Made by a program: the position numbers and the translations under genes. This document shows positions 50,515 through 58,951 of a stretch of DNA of 64,000 bases, piece by piece. This stretch comes from GCA-2686295 sp964402995 (GTDB lineage Archaea; Nanobdellota; Nanobdellia; Woesearchaeales; GCA-2686295). Each line of letters begins with the position of its first letter. Position 1 is the first letter of the stretch. The notes below the pieces were generated by a model. It made no database searches, was not told the origin of the DNA, and saw nothing but the letters and a program-made list of their open reading frames with translations. The stretch spans positions 75,580 to 139,579 of the forward strand of contig CAYOEA010000003.1 of assembly GCA_964402995.1 (NCBI GenBank), written 5' to 3'.

Positions 50515-50916
50515 CTAAAACTCTTTTATCAAGCTAAGACATCTGTTCTTCAAAACTCCTTTGTTTACAATTAAGTCTTGATTAGTTGGTCTTCCTTCTT
50601 CAAACTCTTTTCCTAATGCAATTAAGTCTTCTCCTTCTGCTCCATAAACAACTTTTCCAATGTGTGTTTCGTTTATTACATCCATTGTTTTTGCGTCAGG
50701 CTCTTCTACACTATAAATTGCACATTCTTCAAGTGTTGTTCCATTCATTGCTTCTAGTGCTTTTGCAATTGCAACTACACTTGCTTTTATTTGTGAATTG
50801 TGTGGAACACTAGCTCTGCTAACTTCATAATTGTCTTTTAGAACCATTGCTGCTTCGCAAGTTTCATTTTCTTTTGCGATATCAATTGTTGTTTGCATAA
50901 AATATTCGTCGTTCAT
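50515..50916 (-). CDS. Deaminase-fold protein lacking the zinc site
   Basis: The 133-residue protein follows the cytidine/guanine deaminase fold, with the helix VVAIAKALEAMNGTTLEECAIYSVEEP...TMDVINETHIGKVVYGA matching family members closely. The catalytic HAE is replaced by K44-A45-S46, and the PCxxC metal loop by P73-D74-A75-K76-T77. All three zinc ligands and the proton-shuttle Glu are therefore absent. It cannot be an ordinary deaminase; it may bind a nucleotide or a partner. A TATA-like element centred about 28 bases upstream of the ATG makes it leaderless. Confidence 0.8.
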   Translation of the reverse strand: MNDEYFMQTTIDIAKENETCEAAMVLKDNYEVSRASVPHNSQIKASVVAIAKALEAMNGTTLEECAIYSVEEPDAKTMDVINETHIGKVVYGAEGEDLIALGKEFEEGRPTNQDLIVNKGVLKNRCLSLIKEF

Positions 50917-50934
50917 AGAATATTTGATTTCGAC

Positions 50935-51037
50935 ATGATATAAAAAGCTTATCTTTTAGAACTGGTAAAATATTCTAATAAGCTTTTTTTATGCCAAAAA
51001 TTAGTTTTTATTTCTGAGTATGATATAAAAAGCTTAT
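50935..51037 (-). repeat. Duplicated promoter-like element
   Basis: The string atgatataaaaagcttat occurs at about 50935-50953 and again at about 51019-51037, with similar flanks. On the minus strand each reads ataagctttttatatcat, a TATA box. The nearer copy is placed correctly for the gene at 50916. The farther one would give a transcript with an 85-base longer leader. No gene lies between 50917 and 51126. Confidence 0.5.
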
Positions 51038-51126
51038 ATTTCAGAATTAAGAACTAAGTCTTTATAATCATAATATTGTTAGAATTTAATATAAATAAAA
51101 AAATAATAATTAAAAAAATTGCTGAT

Positions 51127-51396
51127 TTAGCAGCAGCACTTATCTTTTGACTCTTTTTTATCTTCAGACTCTTCTTTATCTTCTGATTTGTCTTCAGATT
51201 CTTCATCTTCGTCTTCTTCTTGATCTAATTCTTCAAGTTTGTTTTCGAATTCGTCTTCAGAGATAACTTTTTTCTCGATTAATAAGTCGATTAGTGCATT
51301 AAGCATGAAATTGTTTTGGTAAACTACTTCGTCAGTATTTAAGCTAGTATCTTCGCATCCGCAATCGCTTCCGCATTCTTCTTTATTTTCTCCCAT
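51127..51396 (-). CDS. Acidic protein with Cys clusters at both ends
   Basis: The 89-residue protein has an N-terminal ECGSDCGCED, a helical middle (NNFMLNALIDLLIEKKVISEDEFENKLEEL) of the kind found in many short archaeal and bacterial proteins, then about 30 residues of Glu/Asp/Ser/Lys repeats and a final CCC. The Cys groups may bind metal such as iron-sulfur or zinc. I cannot name a family. The start has a gaggt site in a promoter region with TATA-like elements. Confidence 0.75.
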   Translation of the reverse strand: MGENKEECGSDCGCEDTSLNTDEVVYQNNFMLNALIDLLIEKKVISEDEFENKLEELDQEEDEDEESEDKSEDKEESEDKKESKDKCCC

Positions 51397-51503
51397 TTTA
51401 TATACCTCGAATATATTTTTTATTTAAGTGAAGTTGGCTCCTTTTTAAATATTCCCTCTTATAAGCAAAAAGAATATAAACTATCATCTTAGAACTCAAG
51501 TTT

Positions 51504-51611
51504 ATGGTAGATAAAAAAAGATTACTAGTTGTTGAAATATTCAGAACTTTACTTTATTGCACAAAATCAAAGTTTTTATTTATCTTCAAAAAAGGGGTGT
51601 TCTTTTGGTAG
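51504..51611 (+). CDS. Leaderless upstream ORF (35 aa) overlapping the next gene
   Basis: The frame begins MVDKKRLLVVEIFRTLLYC at an ATG about 28 bases after a TATA-like agaatataaac (about 51470-51480), so it should be the first codon of the mRNA. It ends KKGVFFW, running through the ggggtg ribosome-binding site of the next gene and stopping a few bases past its TTG start. It has the layout of the cmk and hisS leaders but no sequence similarity to them. Confidence 0.45.
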   Translation: MVDKKRLLVVEIFRTLLYCTKSKFLFIFKKGVFFW

Positions 51612-52030
51612 AATTTAACCCTGATGGTAGTTTAAAATTACCTGGAAAAATGGCTGTTCAAGAGGACGAGAACAAAAAACGTATGCAATTTCAAAAATGC
51701 ATAACTATTAAGCGTGAAGTTGTTAATTTTACTGCTCCAAAAAAATGTGTTTTAAGAATAATTCTTTCTGATGCATTTCCTAATAATCGTTTTGTTGATA
51801 CAATTTATGGTTATTTCAAACAGCGTGCATCTGTTCCAAACAAGATTAATAAGATCTCAGATAAAGAATTTGAGGTGGAAATAGGAACTGATTTTAGACG
51901 TTGTACTGATTGTAATTCTTTAATTAATGAATACAGAGAATTCCTTTATGGTAACATCATTGAGAAAAAAGGAAGTTGCACTTTCGAAGGTCATATGAGG
52001 AATTTTTCTTACGAAGATTATTTCGATTAG
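51605..52030 (+). CDS. Hypothetical protein with Cys motif and duplicated 3' end
   Basis: The start is placed at the TTG (51605) after ggggtg, giving 141 residues; an earlier in-frame TTG at 51557 lacks such a site. The protein (MVEFNPDGSLKLPGKMAVQE...) is basic in its middle and has TDFRRCTDCNSLINEYREFLYGN near the end, with CxxC and a further Cys in KKGSCTFEGHMRNFSYEDYFD. A zinc site is possible. It is not recognised. The last 14 codons and the following DNA are repeated downstream. Confidence 0.65.
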   Translation: MVEFNPDGSLKLPGKMAVQEDENKKRMQFQKCITIKREVVNFTAPKKCVLRIILSDAFPNNRFVDTIYGYFKQRASVPNKINKISDKEFEVEIGTDFRRCTDCNSLINEYREFLYGNIIEKKGSCTFEGHMRNFSYEDYFD

Positions 52031-52215
52031 AATGACCTTTGCTCAAAAAATGTTTTAGTTTTTTGATTGTGAAGGTCATATGAGAAACTTCTCCTACGAA
52101 GATTATTTCGATTAGAAAAAATCTTTGCTCAAAAATCTTATTCTTTATTTTTGATTGTGAAGATTATTTCGACTAGAATGGCCTTCGCTCAAAAAATGTT
52201 TTAGTTTTTACTTAG
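51986..52215 (+). repeat. Tandem repeats of a gene 3' end with hairpins
   Basis: Three degenerate copies of about 86 bases start at 51986, 52071 and 52159 (partial). Copies 1 and 2 both encode EGHMRNFSYEDYFD and a stop, with the few differences in that part all synonymous; copy 3 keeps EDYFD and a stop. Each copy is followed by a hairpin: ATGACCTT pairs with AAGGTCAT (52032-52079) around TCAAAAAA/TTTTTTGA, and in the second AATCTT pairs with AAGATT (52120-52165) around TCAAAAAT/ATTTTTGA. The paired changes keep the stem. They may act as terminators for the gene at 51605 and for rubrerythrin opposite. Confidence 0.7.
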
Positions 52216-52251
52216 AAATTAAAAATAATAAAAATAAAAAAGAAATTTAAC

Positions 52252-52827
52252 TTAATAGTTTTCTTCAAAGATTTCGAAGTATGCTTTTGGATGTAAACAT
52301 GCCGGGCATTTCTCTGGTACATTTTTGCCTTCATGTAAGTATCCGCAGTTTCTGCACTTCCAAATGATTTTATCTTCTCTTACAAAAACTCTTCCTTCTT
52401 CTAAATTTTCGTAAAGTTTTCTATATCTTTCTTCGTGTGCTTTTTCTACTTCTGCAATCTTTTTGAATGCTACTGCAATTGCTCTAAATCCTTCTTTTGT
52501 TGCTATTTCTGCAAACTTTGGATATAATTTTGTCCACTCTTCATTTTCACCTTGTGCTGATGCTTTTAGGTTTTCTAATGTGGTTCCAATTTTTCCTGCA
52601 GGATATGTTGCTGTTATGCTTACATCTCTTCCTTCTAAAAATTTAAAGAATCGTTTTGCATGTTCTTTTTCATTCATTGCAGTTTCTGTAAAGATTGCTG
52701 ATATTTGCTCTAGTCCTTCTTTCTTGGCCTGTTTTGCAAAATAATCATATCTCATTCTTGCTTGCGACTCACCCGCAAAAGCCTTTAACAAGTTTTGTTC
52801 TGTTTTTGTTCCTTTAAGCGATTTCAT
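52252..52827 (-). CDS. rbr: Rubrerythrin
   Basis: Rubrerythrin reduces hydrogen peroxide in anaerobes. The 191-residue protein has the four-helix di-iron domain with ligands in ESQARMRYDYFAKQAKKEG, ETAMNEKEHAKRFF and KIAEVEKAHEERYRKLYENLEEG, and a C-terminal rubredoxin-like domain WKCRNCGYLHEGKNVPEKCPACLHPKAYFE with two CxxC pairs. It would take electrons from ferredoxin or NADH-linked carriers. The ATG has a strong gaggcat site. It fits an oxygen-sensitive life with [FeFe] hydrogenase. Confidence 0.97.
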   Translation of the reverse strand: MKSLKGTKTEQNLLKAFAGESQARMRYDYFAKQAKKEGLEQISAIFTETAMNEKEHAKRFFKFLEGRDVSITATYPAGKIGTTLENLKASAQGENEEWTKLYPKFAEIATKEGFRAIAVAFKKIAEVEKAHEERYRKLYENLEEGRVFVREDKIIWKCRNCGYLHEGKNVPEKCPACLHPKAYFEIFEENY

Positions 52828-52912
52828 GAATATGCCTCCGAAAATATTTTATTTTGATAATACACTGTCAATTTCTGATTTTATATTATTTAAATCCTTT
52901 GTTTAGAAATTG

Positions 52913-53737
52913 CTAGATTGCACCTAACAAATATATTATTGCAGCGGCAATTGATCCTATAAATATAACTCTAAATCCTTCTTTTGCAACTTTTTCTGTT
53001 GGTTTAATAATAGTTATCATTCCGATTAACATACAGCCTATAACATAATATTTTATGGCTGGTGTTTGAAAATCTGAAATAAAATGACTTAATACAAATA
53101 TTATTGTTGCAACAATTGCAGTTGTTCTTTGTCCAAATTTTACTGCGAATGTTTTATCTCCTACTTTTTTATCAGAGCTATAATCTGTGAGTGTAGAATA
53201 AATATGAACTGCTGCAATACACAATGACATAAAATAAGCTTTTAGTGGCATAAATAAGATGCTTTTTCCATGACTAAATCCTAGTGCTGCTACTGCTAGT
53301 ATTATTAATCCATTTGATATTGAATCTATTGGTGGTTTTTCTTTTAGTCTTATTGGTGGTGCGGAGTAATAATAAATAATAAACACTAAAACACACATTG
53401 CAACGATGTTTGAAATATTAAATGTTAAAATTGAACTTAAAAGTAGAAGTCCTATCATAATATAACTTATTTTTTTTATAAAGGGGTGATTTTTCTTTTC
53501 TAATTTTATTCCTTCAATTAATTTTTTCCTTGGATTTATTTTGTCTGATTCATAATCATATACATCGTTAATTCCATATAGAAGAATACATCCTGGAAAA
53601 CTTAGAAGTATTATTTGAACTATTCCTATGAAGTCTAAACTGGCGCCTGATACTACTATTCCAAATAAGAATACTAACGGTCCAAGTATCCAACCTGCAG
53701 GTCTGCTTGTTTTAACTAGTAATTGTAATTTGTTCAT
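52913..53737 (-). CDS. UbiA-family prenyltransferase
   Basis: The 274-residue membrane enzyme joins a prenyl chain to an acceptor. It has about eight helices and two Asp-rich metal sites, NDVYDYESDKINPRKK near residue 63 and STLTDYSSDKKVGDKTFAVKFG near residue 185. In archaea, family members make digeranylgeranylglyceryl phosphate for membrane lipids or prenylated quinones; the exact acceptor is not told by sequence. The ATG at 53737 begins just after the stop of the upstream membrane-protein gene, so the two are co-translated. Confidence 0.92.
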   Translation of the reverse strand: MNKLQLLVKTSRPAGWILGPLVFLFGIVVSGASLDFIGIVQIILLSFPGCILLYGINDVYDYESDKINPRKKLIEGIKLEKKNHPFIKKISYIMIGLLLLSSILTFNISNIVAMCVLVFIIYYYSAPPIRLKEKPPIDSISNGLIILAVAALGFSHGKSILFMPLKAYFMSLCIAAVHIYSTLTDYSSDKKVGDKTFAVKFGQRTTAIVATIIFVLSHFISDFQTPAIKYYVIGCMLIGMITIIKPTEKVAKEGFRVIFIGSIAAAIIYLLGAI

Positions 53738-53738
53738 T

Positions 53739-54617
53739 TTAGATTGCTTGTAGTACAAAATATCTGAGAACTGTTGACAGTATCAAGTAAATAACTATTG
53801 GAAGAACATATCTTATCAAATAAAATGTATTCCTTTCTTTTTGTTTTAAGTAATAAATAATACTCGGCATGCATAAACAAATCATTGCAATTGCAAATCC
53901 TATGTTCATATTGATAAAATTATCCTGCACGTCTATTTTTAAAGTTCCAACGCCCATAATTATTTCATCTCCGCTTAATTCAGCAAGTCGTAATTGGATA
54001 GCTATCACTATATTTTTTATTGCTTCCATAACTGCAAATATCATTCCCATTATGCTTGCAATGACTATATTTGTTTTTAAGAATTTTTTATGATCTTGAC
54101 TTATTTTTCTAAATAGGTATGCTGAAATCATGCCAATAATTAATGTTTGAATTGCAATTGTAAAATAAACTAGAGTCGGATTTATATACATAAATGTTTG
54201 AATTAAGGGTATTGTTGTAAGGGCACTAATACCTAATGGTGAAACGATAAAACTCAACATCAATAATTCATATATTTTATCTGTTTTTATGCTAACAAAA
54301 ATTGCAACTCCAAATGCAATTGAAATTATTAAATTAATATAATCTCCTTTCCATATTGACCAAATAAAAACTGCAACTAATCCAATTACAAATATTCCTA
54401 TAACAATCCAAAATAGTGTTCTGAATAAATCATTTTGTTTGCTTAAGAAACTATGTTTTGATTCGAATTCTTTTGCAACAATACTTATTGCTGTATCAAC
54501 TTCTAAGAATTTATATCCTTTAGAATGTAATTCTTCTCTTATAACTTCTTTATGAATGCTTTTTTGCATTTCATTTCTGATAAGTTGCTGTAAATTTTCA
54601 TCTTTATTAGTTGACAT
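53739..54617 (-). CDS. Polytopic membrane protein with cytosolic N-terminus
   Basis: The 292-residue protein starts with about 60 polar, charged residues (MSTNKDENLQQLIRNEMQKS...LHSKGYKFLEVDTAISIVAKEFE), a helical domain seen in front of many archaeal membrane proteins, and continues with seven or eight transmembrane helices. It is not recognised. It precedes the UbiA-family enzyme in the same transcript and could work with it in lipid or isoprenoid handling; that is a guess from position. Confidence 0.7.
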   Translation of the reverse strand: MSTNKDENLQQLIRNEMQKSIHKEVIREELHSKGYKFLEVDTAISIVAKEFESKHSFLSKQNDLFRTLFWIVIGIFVIGLVAVFIWSIWKGDYINLIISIAFGVAIFVSIKTDKIYELLMLSFIVSPLGISALTTIPLIQTFMYINPTLVYFTIAIQTLIIGMISAYLFRKISQDHKKFLKTNIVIASIMGMIFAVMEAIKNIVIAIQLRLAELSGDEIIMGVGTLKIDVQDNFINMNIGFAIAMICLCMPSIIYYLKQKERNTFYLIRYVLPIVIYLILSTVLRYFVLQAI

Positions 54618-54712
54618 TTATCTTACTTTTATTTTTCATATTAAAAATATTTCGTCCTTTTCATTAATAAAATAGTTCTACTAATCTTCTTCAAAATTCT
54701 TGTTTGTCCTCT

Positions 54713-56503
54713 ATGATTCAGATTAAGCTTTATAAATGTCGTACAGTTCCCTTAAATATGCGGGTAGTTCATGACTTAATTCATCCAGTTGATGATGATG
54801 GTTTTCCATCTTTAGCTGAATTAGTAATTGATCTTAGAAATAATCAATTGTCTGATGTGTCCCTTGATGAAAGAAAACAGTTAGAGAGACGATTTATCAA
54901 ATCTTATTGGCATGCACAAAATTTTCATAAAGAAAATGGTCATAAACGAAGAGAGATAAATCTTTTAACAGGTGAACTTTTTGATTTCTTTACACATTCT
55001 GCACAATTAACTTCTATGATGATTAATATTAATGCGTCAATTGATGTTCTGACAACTGCACCTCTTCATGATATGGGCGATGTTAGTCTGGATAAATCTT
55101 TATCTAAAAAAGTTCACAATATTTTTGGAGATGTTATTGGTAACTTATATGATTTAGTAACTACTATTTCTTCTTCAAAACCTGGAAATGCTATTGAGAA
55201 AAAAGATGAAAAAGATATTTCTTTAATTGATTCATTAAAAGCTATGATTATTGAACCTGATGTTACTCTTCTAAAACTTTGTGATAGACATCATAATTTT
55301 CTTAGTTTTGATACTTATTCTTGGGATCAAAAAGTTAGAATATATTCTCAGACAAAAGAAACTTTATATCCTATTGCGCGTCTTGTTGATACAAAATTAG
55401 CTTATTATCTTAGAGAAGAACTTGAAAAACATAAAAATGCAATGAATCCATTTGGACGTTATCAAGATTTTGTCGCTTTACAGATTGCAGATGATTTAAT
55501 TGAACAATTTAATCACTTCAGACAAGAACATACAGGTACTATTTGTGCTTATGTTGCTAAAGATAAAGGTATGGACCCAACTAATTTTACTTTAGAGGGC
55601 GAAGACCTTGATACTATTTTAAAGAATGGTAAAGTTAATGAGCGATTTGCTAATAATGGATTTCCTCCTATGTGGCGTTTAATACAATATAATCAAATCA
55701 GATCTTGGATTAATAAGAAAAAAGATGAACATAATAGAGAATTACAAGTAAATCAAAACTCTGATATTTTAAGTCGGACAATGTTTCTTTTACATGAAAA
55801 AGATCCTTCTGCTTCATTTCCAAATAAACCTGATGAAATGCCGCAAGAATACATTGATAATTTCTTTAAAAGACCAACAAAGCTTGATGTTGATAAAGTA
55901 AGCGAGGTTCTTGTTCCTGAGATTAAAGAAGAAACTATAAGTTTTCTAAATGATTATTTAAACGAAACTAAAAACGTTGATTTGGGATATACTTCCATGG
56001 CTGAAGATTTTAATGTGGCTTTTGGTTCTTTAATATCTGATTTAATTGTTCAAAATAAATCTGTATCTATTCGTGCAAAGAAAGTTCAAGAATATTTTGA
56101 AGAAAAGCAAAAAGTTCATACTGATTTTGATCAAGCAGCTGCAGATAACTTTATTAAAAAAGGTTTTTATATGTTTGATAGTGGCGAGTATCAAACTGTA
56201 AGTGGTGATACAGTTAATTATTACAGTGTGAAAACTAGTCAAGAAATAACTCGTATTGATTTCTTAAAAGATATAAGTGAGGCAGTTGATATTCGCGAGC
56301 CTATGTATTGTTTTAGTAAAGAAATGCATGATTCTATTGGTCTTCGTTTAATTTATGATTTGAATGGTCAGGCAATGCAAGTTCGAGATAATGCTATTGC
56401 TCAAGATAAGTCTGGCGAAGTTAGTGTGAATTGGAAATTAGAAACTCCAACTTATGATATGAATACTTTTGTTGTTGTAGATGTTATTTCAACAAATAAA
56501 TAG
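54713..56503 (+). CDS. Divergent RelA/SpoT-like protein with HD hydrolase domain
   Basis: The first 210 residues follow the (p)ppGpp hydrolase pattern: FHKENGHKRREIN...FFTHSAQL (H95), TAPLHDMGD (H119, D120), an FGDVIGNLYDLVTTIS helix, and LLKLCDRHHNFLSF (D191) followed by KVRIYSQTKETLYPIARLVDTKLAYYLREELE. All four metal ligands of the HD domain are present; the catalytic Glu-Asp pair after HD reads GD. The C-terminal 390 residues are not clearly a synthetase, though IGLRLIYDLNG recalls one segment. RelA/SpoT proteins are rare in archaea. A small start uncertainty remains (TTG at 54704). Confidence 0.6.
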   Translation: MIQIKLYKCRTVPLNMRVVHDLIHPVDDDGFPSLAELVIDLRNNQLSDVSLDERKQLERRFIKSYWHAQNFHKENGHKRREINLLTGELFDFFTHSAQLTSMMININASIDVLTTAPLHDMGDVSLDKSLSKKVHNIFGDVIGNLYDLVTTISSSKPGNAIEKKDEKDISLIDSLKAMIIEPDVTLLKLCDRHHNFLSFDTYSWDQKVRIYSQTKETLYPIARLVDTKLAYYLREELEKHKNAMNPFGRYQDFVALQIADDLIEQFNHFRQEHTGTICAYVAKDKGMDPTNFTLEGEDLDTILKNGKVNERFANNGFPPMWRLIQYNQIRSWINKKKDEHNRELQVNQNSDILSRTMFLLHEKDPSASFPNKPDEMPQEYIDNFFKRPTKLDVDKVSEVLVPEIKEETISFLNDYLNETKNVDLGYTSMAEDFNVAFGSLISDLIVQNKSVSIRAKKVQEYFEEKQKVHTDFDQAAADNFIKKGFYMFDSGEYQTVSGDTVNYYSVKTSQEITRIDFLKDISEAVDIREPMYCFSKEMHDSIGLRLIYDLNGQAMQVRDNAIAQDKSGEVSVNWKLETPTYDMNTFVVVDVISTNK

Positions 56504-56505
56504 AA

Positions 56506-57714
56506 TTATTTTTTATTTTGATTCTTTTTAGCTTCTTTATTTTTCTTCCACATTCCTCTTTCACCTTTCCAGTTGATTAGAGGTTTTAAGTGTTTGATTA
56601 CTTTGACACTTTCCTTTTGTGCTTCCATAACTTCGTAAATATTTTTGTATGCCATTGGCGCTTCATCAAGTGTGCCTTCGCTAACTGTGCCTTTTATTCC
56701 TTCCATGCTTTTCTTAAATTCTTCCATGGATAATTTTTTTGTTGCATCTCTTCTTCCTAAAACTCTTCCTGCTCCATGACTCGAACTGTGCATGAAATCT
56801 GCATTTCCAAGTCCTTCTACTAAGAAGCATCCATCTTTCATATTTGCAGGAATTACTCCTCGCTCATCTTTTTCTGCAGGGGTTGCTCCTTTTCTATGAA
56901 CATAGAGTCCTTCGGAATTCTTTATTGCATGATTGTGATTTTTATTTACCCAAATTTCAAACTCTAATTCTTCTCCTAATGCTTTTGAAAGTCCAATCAC
57001 AGTTTTTTTAATTAATTCTTTTCTGTTTAGAAGTGCGAAGTCAAGTCCAAAGTCTAATACATTCAAATACTCTTGTCCTAATTCGCTGTTTACATCAAGA
57101 GGGTGTGTCGATTCATAGTTTGCATCTTTGCCTGCACTTTTTTTCATATATTTCTCTGCAACTTTATATCCGATTCCTCGGCTTCCACTGTGAACTGTCA
57201 CCCATAATTCATTCTCTTCATCCACTCCCATTTCAACAAAGTGATTTCCATCTCCTAGTGATCCAATATGTCTTGCTGCTGCATTCATAATAAAGTCAAG
57301 TATTTGTTTGTGGTGTGCTCCTTTTGCAAATTTTCTAACTAAATCTTTGAATTCTTTATATGTTTCTTCTGTTAGATTATCTTTGTGTTTTTGAATCTCG
57401 CCCATTCCCATCGGGATTTGTTCTTTTACTTTATCAAAAATTAAATCTAAGTTTTCTTTTACTTTTTTAACTAGGTCTATGCCTTTAATGTGTGCACTTG
57501 TCATTCCACATCCTATATCAAAACCAACCCATGCTGGCACTACTGCATCTTTAGTTACAAGTACTGCTCCTATTGGTGCTGCGTATCCTTTATGTGCATC
57601 AGGCATTAGTGCTGCTTTGACGACGAAGTCCTGACTATAACATTCTTCAAATTGTCTTAATGTTTCATCACAAGGTTTGACTGCGAAGTTTTGAATCTCT
57701 TTTTCTGCTTTCAT
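56506..57714 (-). CDS. rtcB: tRNA-splicing RNA ligase RtcB
   Basis: RtcB joins RNA ends with 2',3'-cyclic phosphate and 5'-hydroxyl, using GTP and manganese, and seals spliced tRNA exons in archaea. The 402-residue protein shows MPDAHKGYAAPIGAVL, the Cys/Asp metal motif GFDIGCGMTSAH, GDGNHFVEM, HSGSRGIG, NHNHAI, the guanylylated-His region SSSHGAGRVLGRRDATKKL, and EAPMAYKNI. It is shorter than the common 480-residue form. It overlaps nothing and converges with the RelA/SpoT-like gene. Confidence 0.96.
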   Translation of the reverse strand: MKAEKEIQNFAVKPCDETLRQFEECYSQDFVVKAALMPDAHKGYAAPIGAVLVTKDAVVPAWVGFDIGCGMTSAHIKGIDLVKKVKENLDLIFDKVKEQIPMGMGEIQKHKDNLTEETYKEFKDLVRKFAKGAHHKQILDFIMNAAARHIGSLGDGNHFVEMGVDEENELWVTVHSGSRGIGYKVAEKYMKKSAGKDANYESTHPLDVNSELGQEYLNVLDFGLDFALLNRKELIKKTVIGLSKALGEELEFEIWVNKNHNHAIKNSEGLYVHRKGATPAEKDERGVIPANMKDGCFLVEGLGNADFMHSSSHGAGRVLGRRDATKKLSMEEFKKSMEGIKGTVSEGTLDEAPMAYKNIYEVMEAQKESVKVIKHLKPLINWKGERGMWKKNKEAKKNQNKK

Positions 57715-57826
57715 TATATAGAATTAATGTGACTTCTTATTTAAAGTTAATCGATTATATTAAGACTGATTTTATCATTTATTTAAGCTACGAAAAGTTT
57801 ATATACTTTTAAACAAGATTATTATT

Positions 57827-58132
57827 ATGAATAAAATATATCCAATTATACTCATAATTGTTGCAACTATTTTTTCTTTCTTTAATGCATTTGGCGTTTC
57901 TTTAATTATGCCTTCACCTGCATTATATGCGCAAATAATTCTTTTAATTTTTGCGATTGTAATAATTGTAATGTTAATTAAGAACAAATTAAATTGGTGG
58001 CTATTGCTTATTTTTTCAGCAATTCACGTTTTAATTGCAATAATGCAATTATTATTAGATCCTGCGCCAATATTGTCTGTAATTGAAATAATATTGTATA
58101 TTACTCTTTTATTTCTTTACAAGAAGGCTTAA
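57827..58132 (+). CDS. Small membrane protein with three helices
   Basis: The 101-residue protein has hydrophobic segments at about 4-24, 28-48, 54-72 and possibly 78-98, with few charges. It is not recognised. A TATA box (tttatatac, about 57798-57806) 25 bases before the ATG gives a leaderless transcript. It is isolated between rtcB and tag on the other strand. Confidence 0.6.
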   Translation: MNKIYPIILIIVATIFSFFNAFGVSLIMPSPALYAQIILLIFAIVIIVMLIKNKLNWWLLLIFSAIHVLIAIMQLLLDPAPILSVIEIILYITLLFLYKKA

Positions 58133-58190
58133 TTAATTTACTTTCAACGAAACTTGTTTCGTGTGCCAAAAGTATTTTAGCTTTTGAGCA

Positions 58191-58397
58191 TTATTTTTTT
58201 TTTAATTCATTTCTAAATTCTTCTACTTGTGTTTCATCAATTTCTGGAAATAGTCCTGTCTGACCACAATCTCTACAATGGTCTGGTATTGTCATTGTAA
58301 TATCCATTCCTGCAGGTGGTATTCCTATATTTGTGCTTCCGCATTTAATGCATATTTTTACAAATCTTTTTTTAATTCCCATTTTATTCTTGCTCAC
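58191..58397 (-). CDS. Small zinc-ribbon protein
   Basis: The 68-residue protein has two CxxC pairs, ICIKCGSTN and HCRDCGQTG, spaced by 22 residues, typical of a zinc ribbon. It has an acidic C-terminus and no other domain. The start is a GTG overlapping the stop of tag (GTGA), so it is translated together with the glycosylase; an ATG at 58382 is possible. Its role is unknown. Confidence 0.75.
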   Translation of the reverse strand: MSKNKMGIKKRFVKICIKCGSTNIGIPPAGMDITMTIPDHCRDCGQTGLFPEIDETQVEEFRNELKKK

Positions 58398-58951
58398 TTT
58401 TCATATCTGAAGCAATTTGTTTGATGATCATTAACCATTCCTACTGCTTGCATATATGCATAAATTATTGTTGAACCTACAAAATTCATTCCACGTTTTT
58501 TTAGATCTTTAGAAATTTCATCTGATTTTTCTGTTTTTGCAGGAAGCTCATTCATTGATTTAAAATGATTAATTTGTATTTTATTATCAACAAATTCCCA
58601 TAAATATTTATCAAAACTGTCAAACTCTTTTTGTATCTGAATAAATGCTTTCGCATTTTGTATGGCTGATTTTATTTTCAATCTATTTCGAATTATTCCT
58701 GAGTTTTCAAGTAAAGATTCAATTTTTGCATCATCGTATTTTGCAATCTTTGTATAATCAAATCCATCAAATGCAAGTCTATAATTTTCTCTTTTGTTCA
58801 AAACAGTACTCCATGATAGTCCTGCTTGCGCTCCTTCAAGTATTAAGAATTCAAATAATTCTTTGTCATCATGAACTGGCACACCCCATTCTTCATCATG
58901 ATATTTTACATATAGTTCATTCTTCAAATCCGCCCAATCACATCGTTTCAT
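58394..58951 (-). CDS. tag: DNA-3-methyladenine glycosylase I
   Basis: Tag removes 3-methyladenine from alkylated DNA to start base excision repair. The 185-residue protein begins with the zinc-binding RCDWA and has YHDEEWGVPVHDDKELFEFLILEGAQAGLSW, RENYRLAFDGFDYTKIA, and the C-terminal VGSTIIYAYMQAVGMVNDH with a Cys in NCF to complete the zinc site. It is a bacterial-type enzyme. It is transcribed with the zinc-ribbon gene, and its promoter (ttaaaaac) lies close to the start. Confidence 0.96.
   Translation of the reverse strand: MKRCDWADLKNELYVKYHDEEWGVPVHDDKELFEFLILEGAQAGLSWSTVLNKRENYRLAFDGFDYTKIAKYDDAKIESLLENSGIIRNRLKIKSAIQNAKAFIQIQKEFDSFDKYLWEFVDNKIQINHFKSMNELPAKTEKSDEISKDLKKRGMNFVGSTIIYAYMQAVGMVNDHQTNCFRYEK

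Noticed and set aside
52070..52110. Second copy of the EGHMRNFSYEDYFD segment as an independent gene
   Set aside because: It has an ATG and a stop but only 11 codons after it and no ribosome-binding site; better treated as part of the repeat array.
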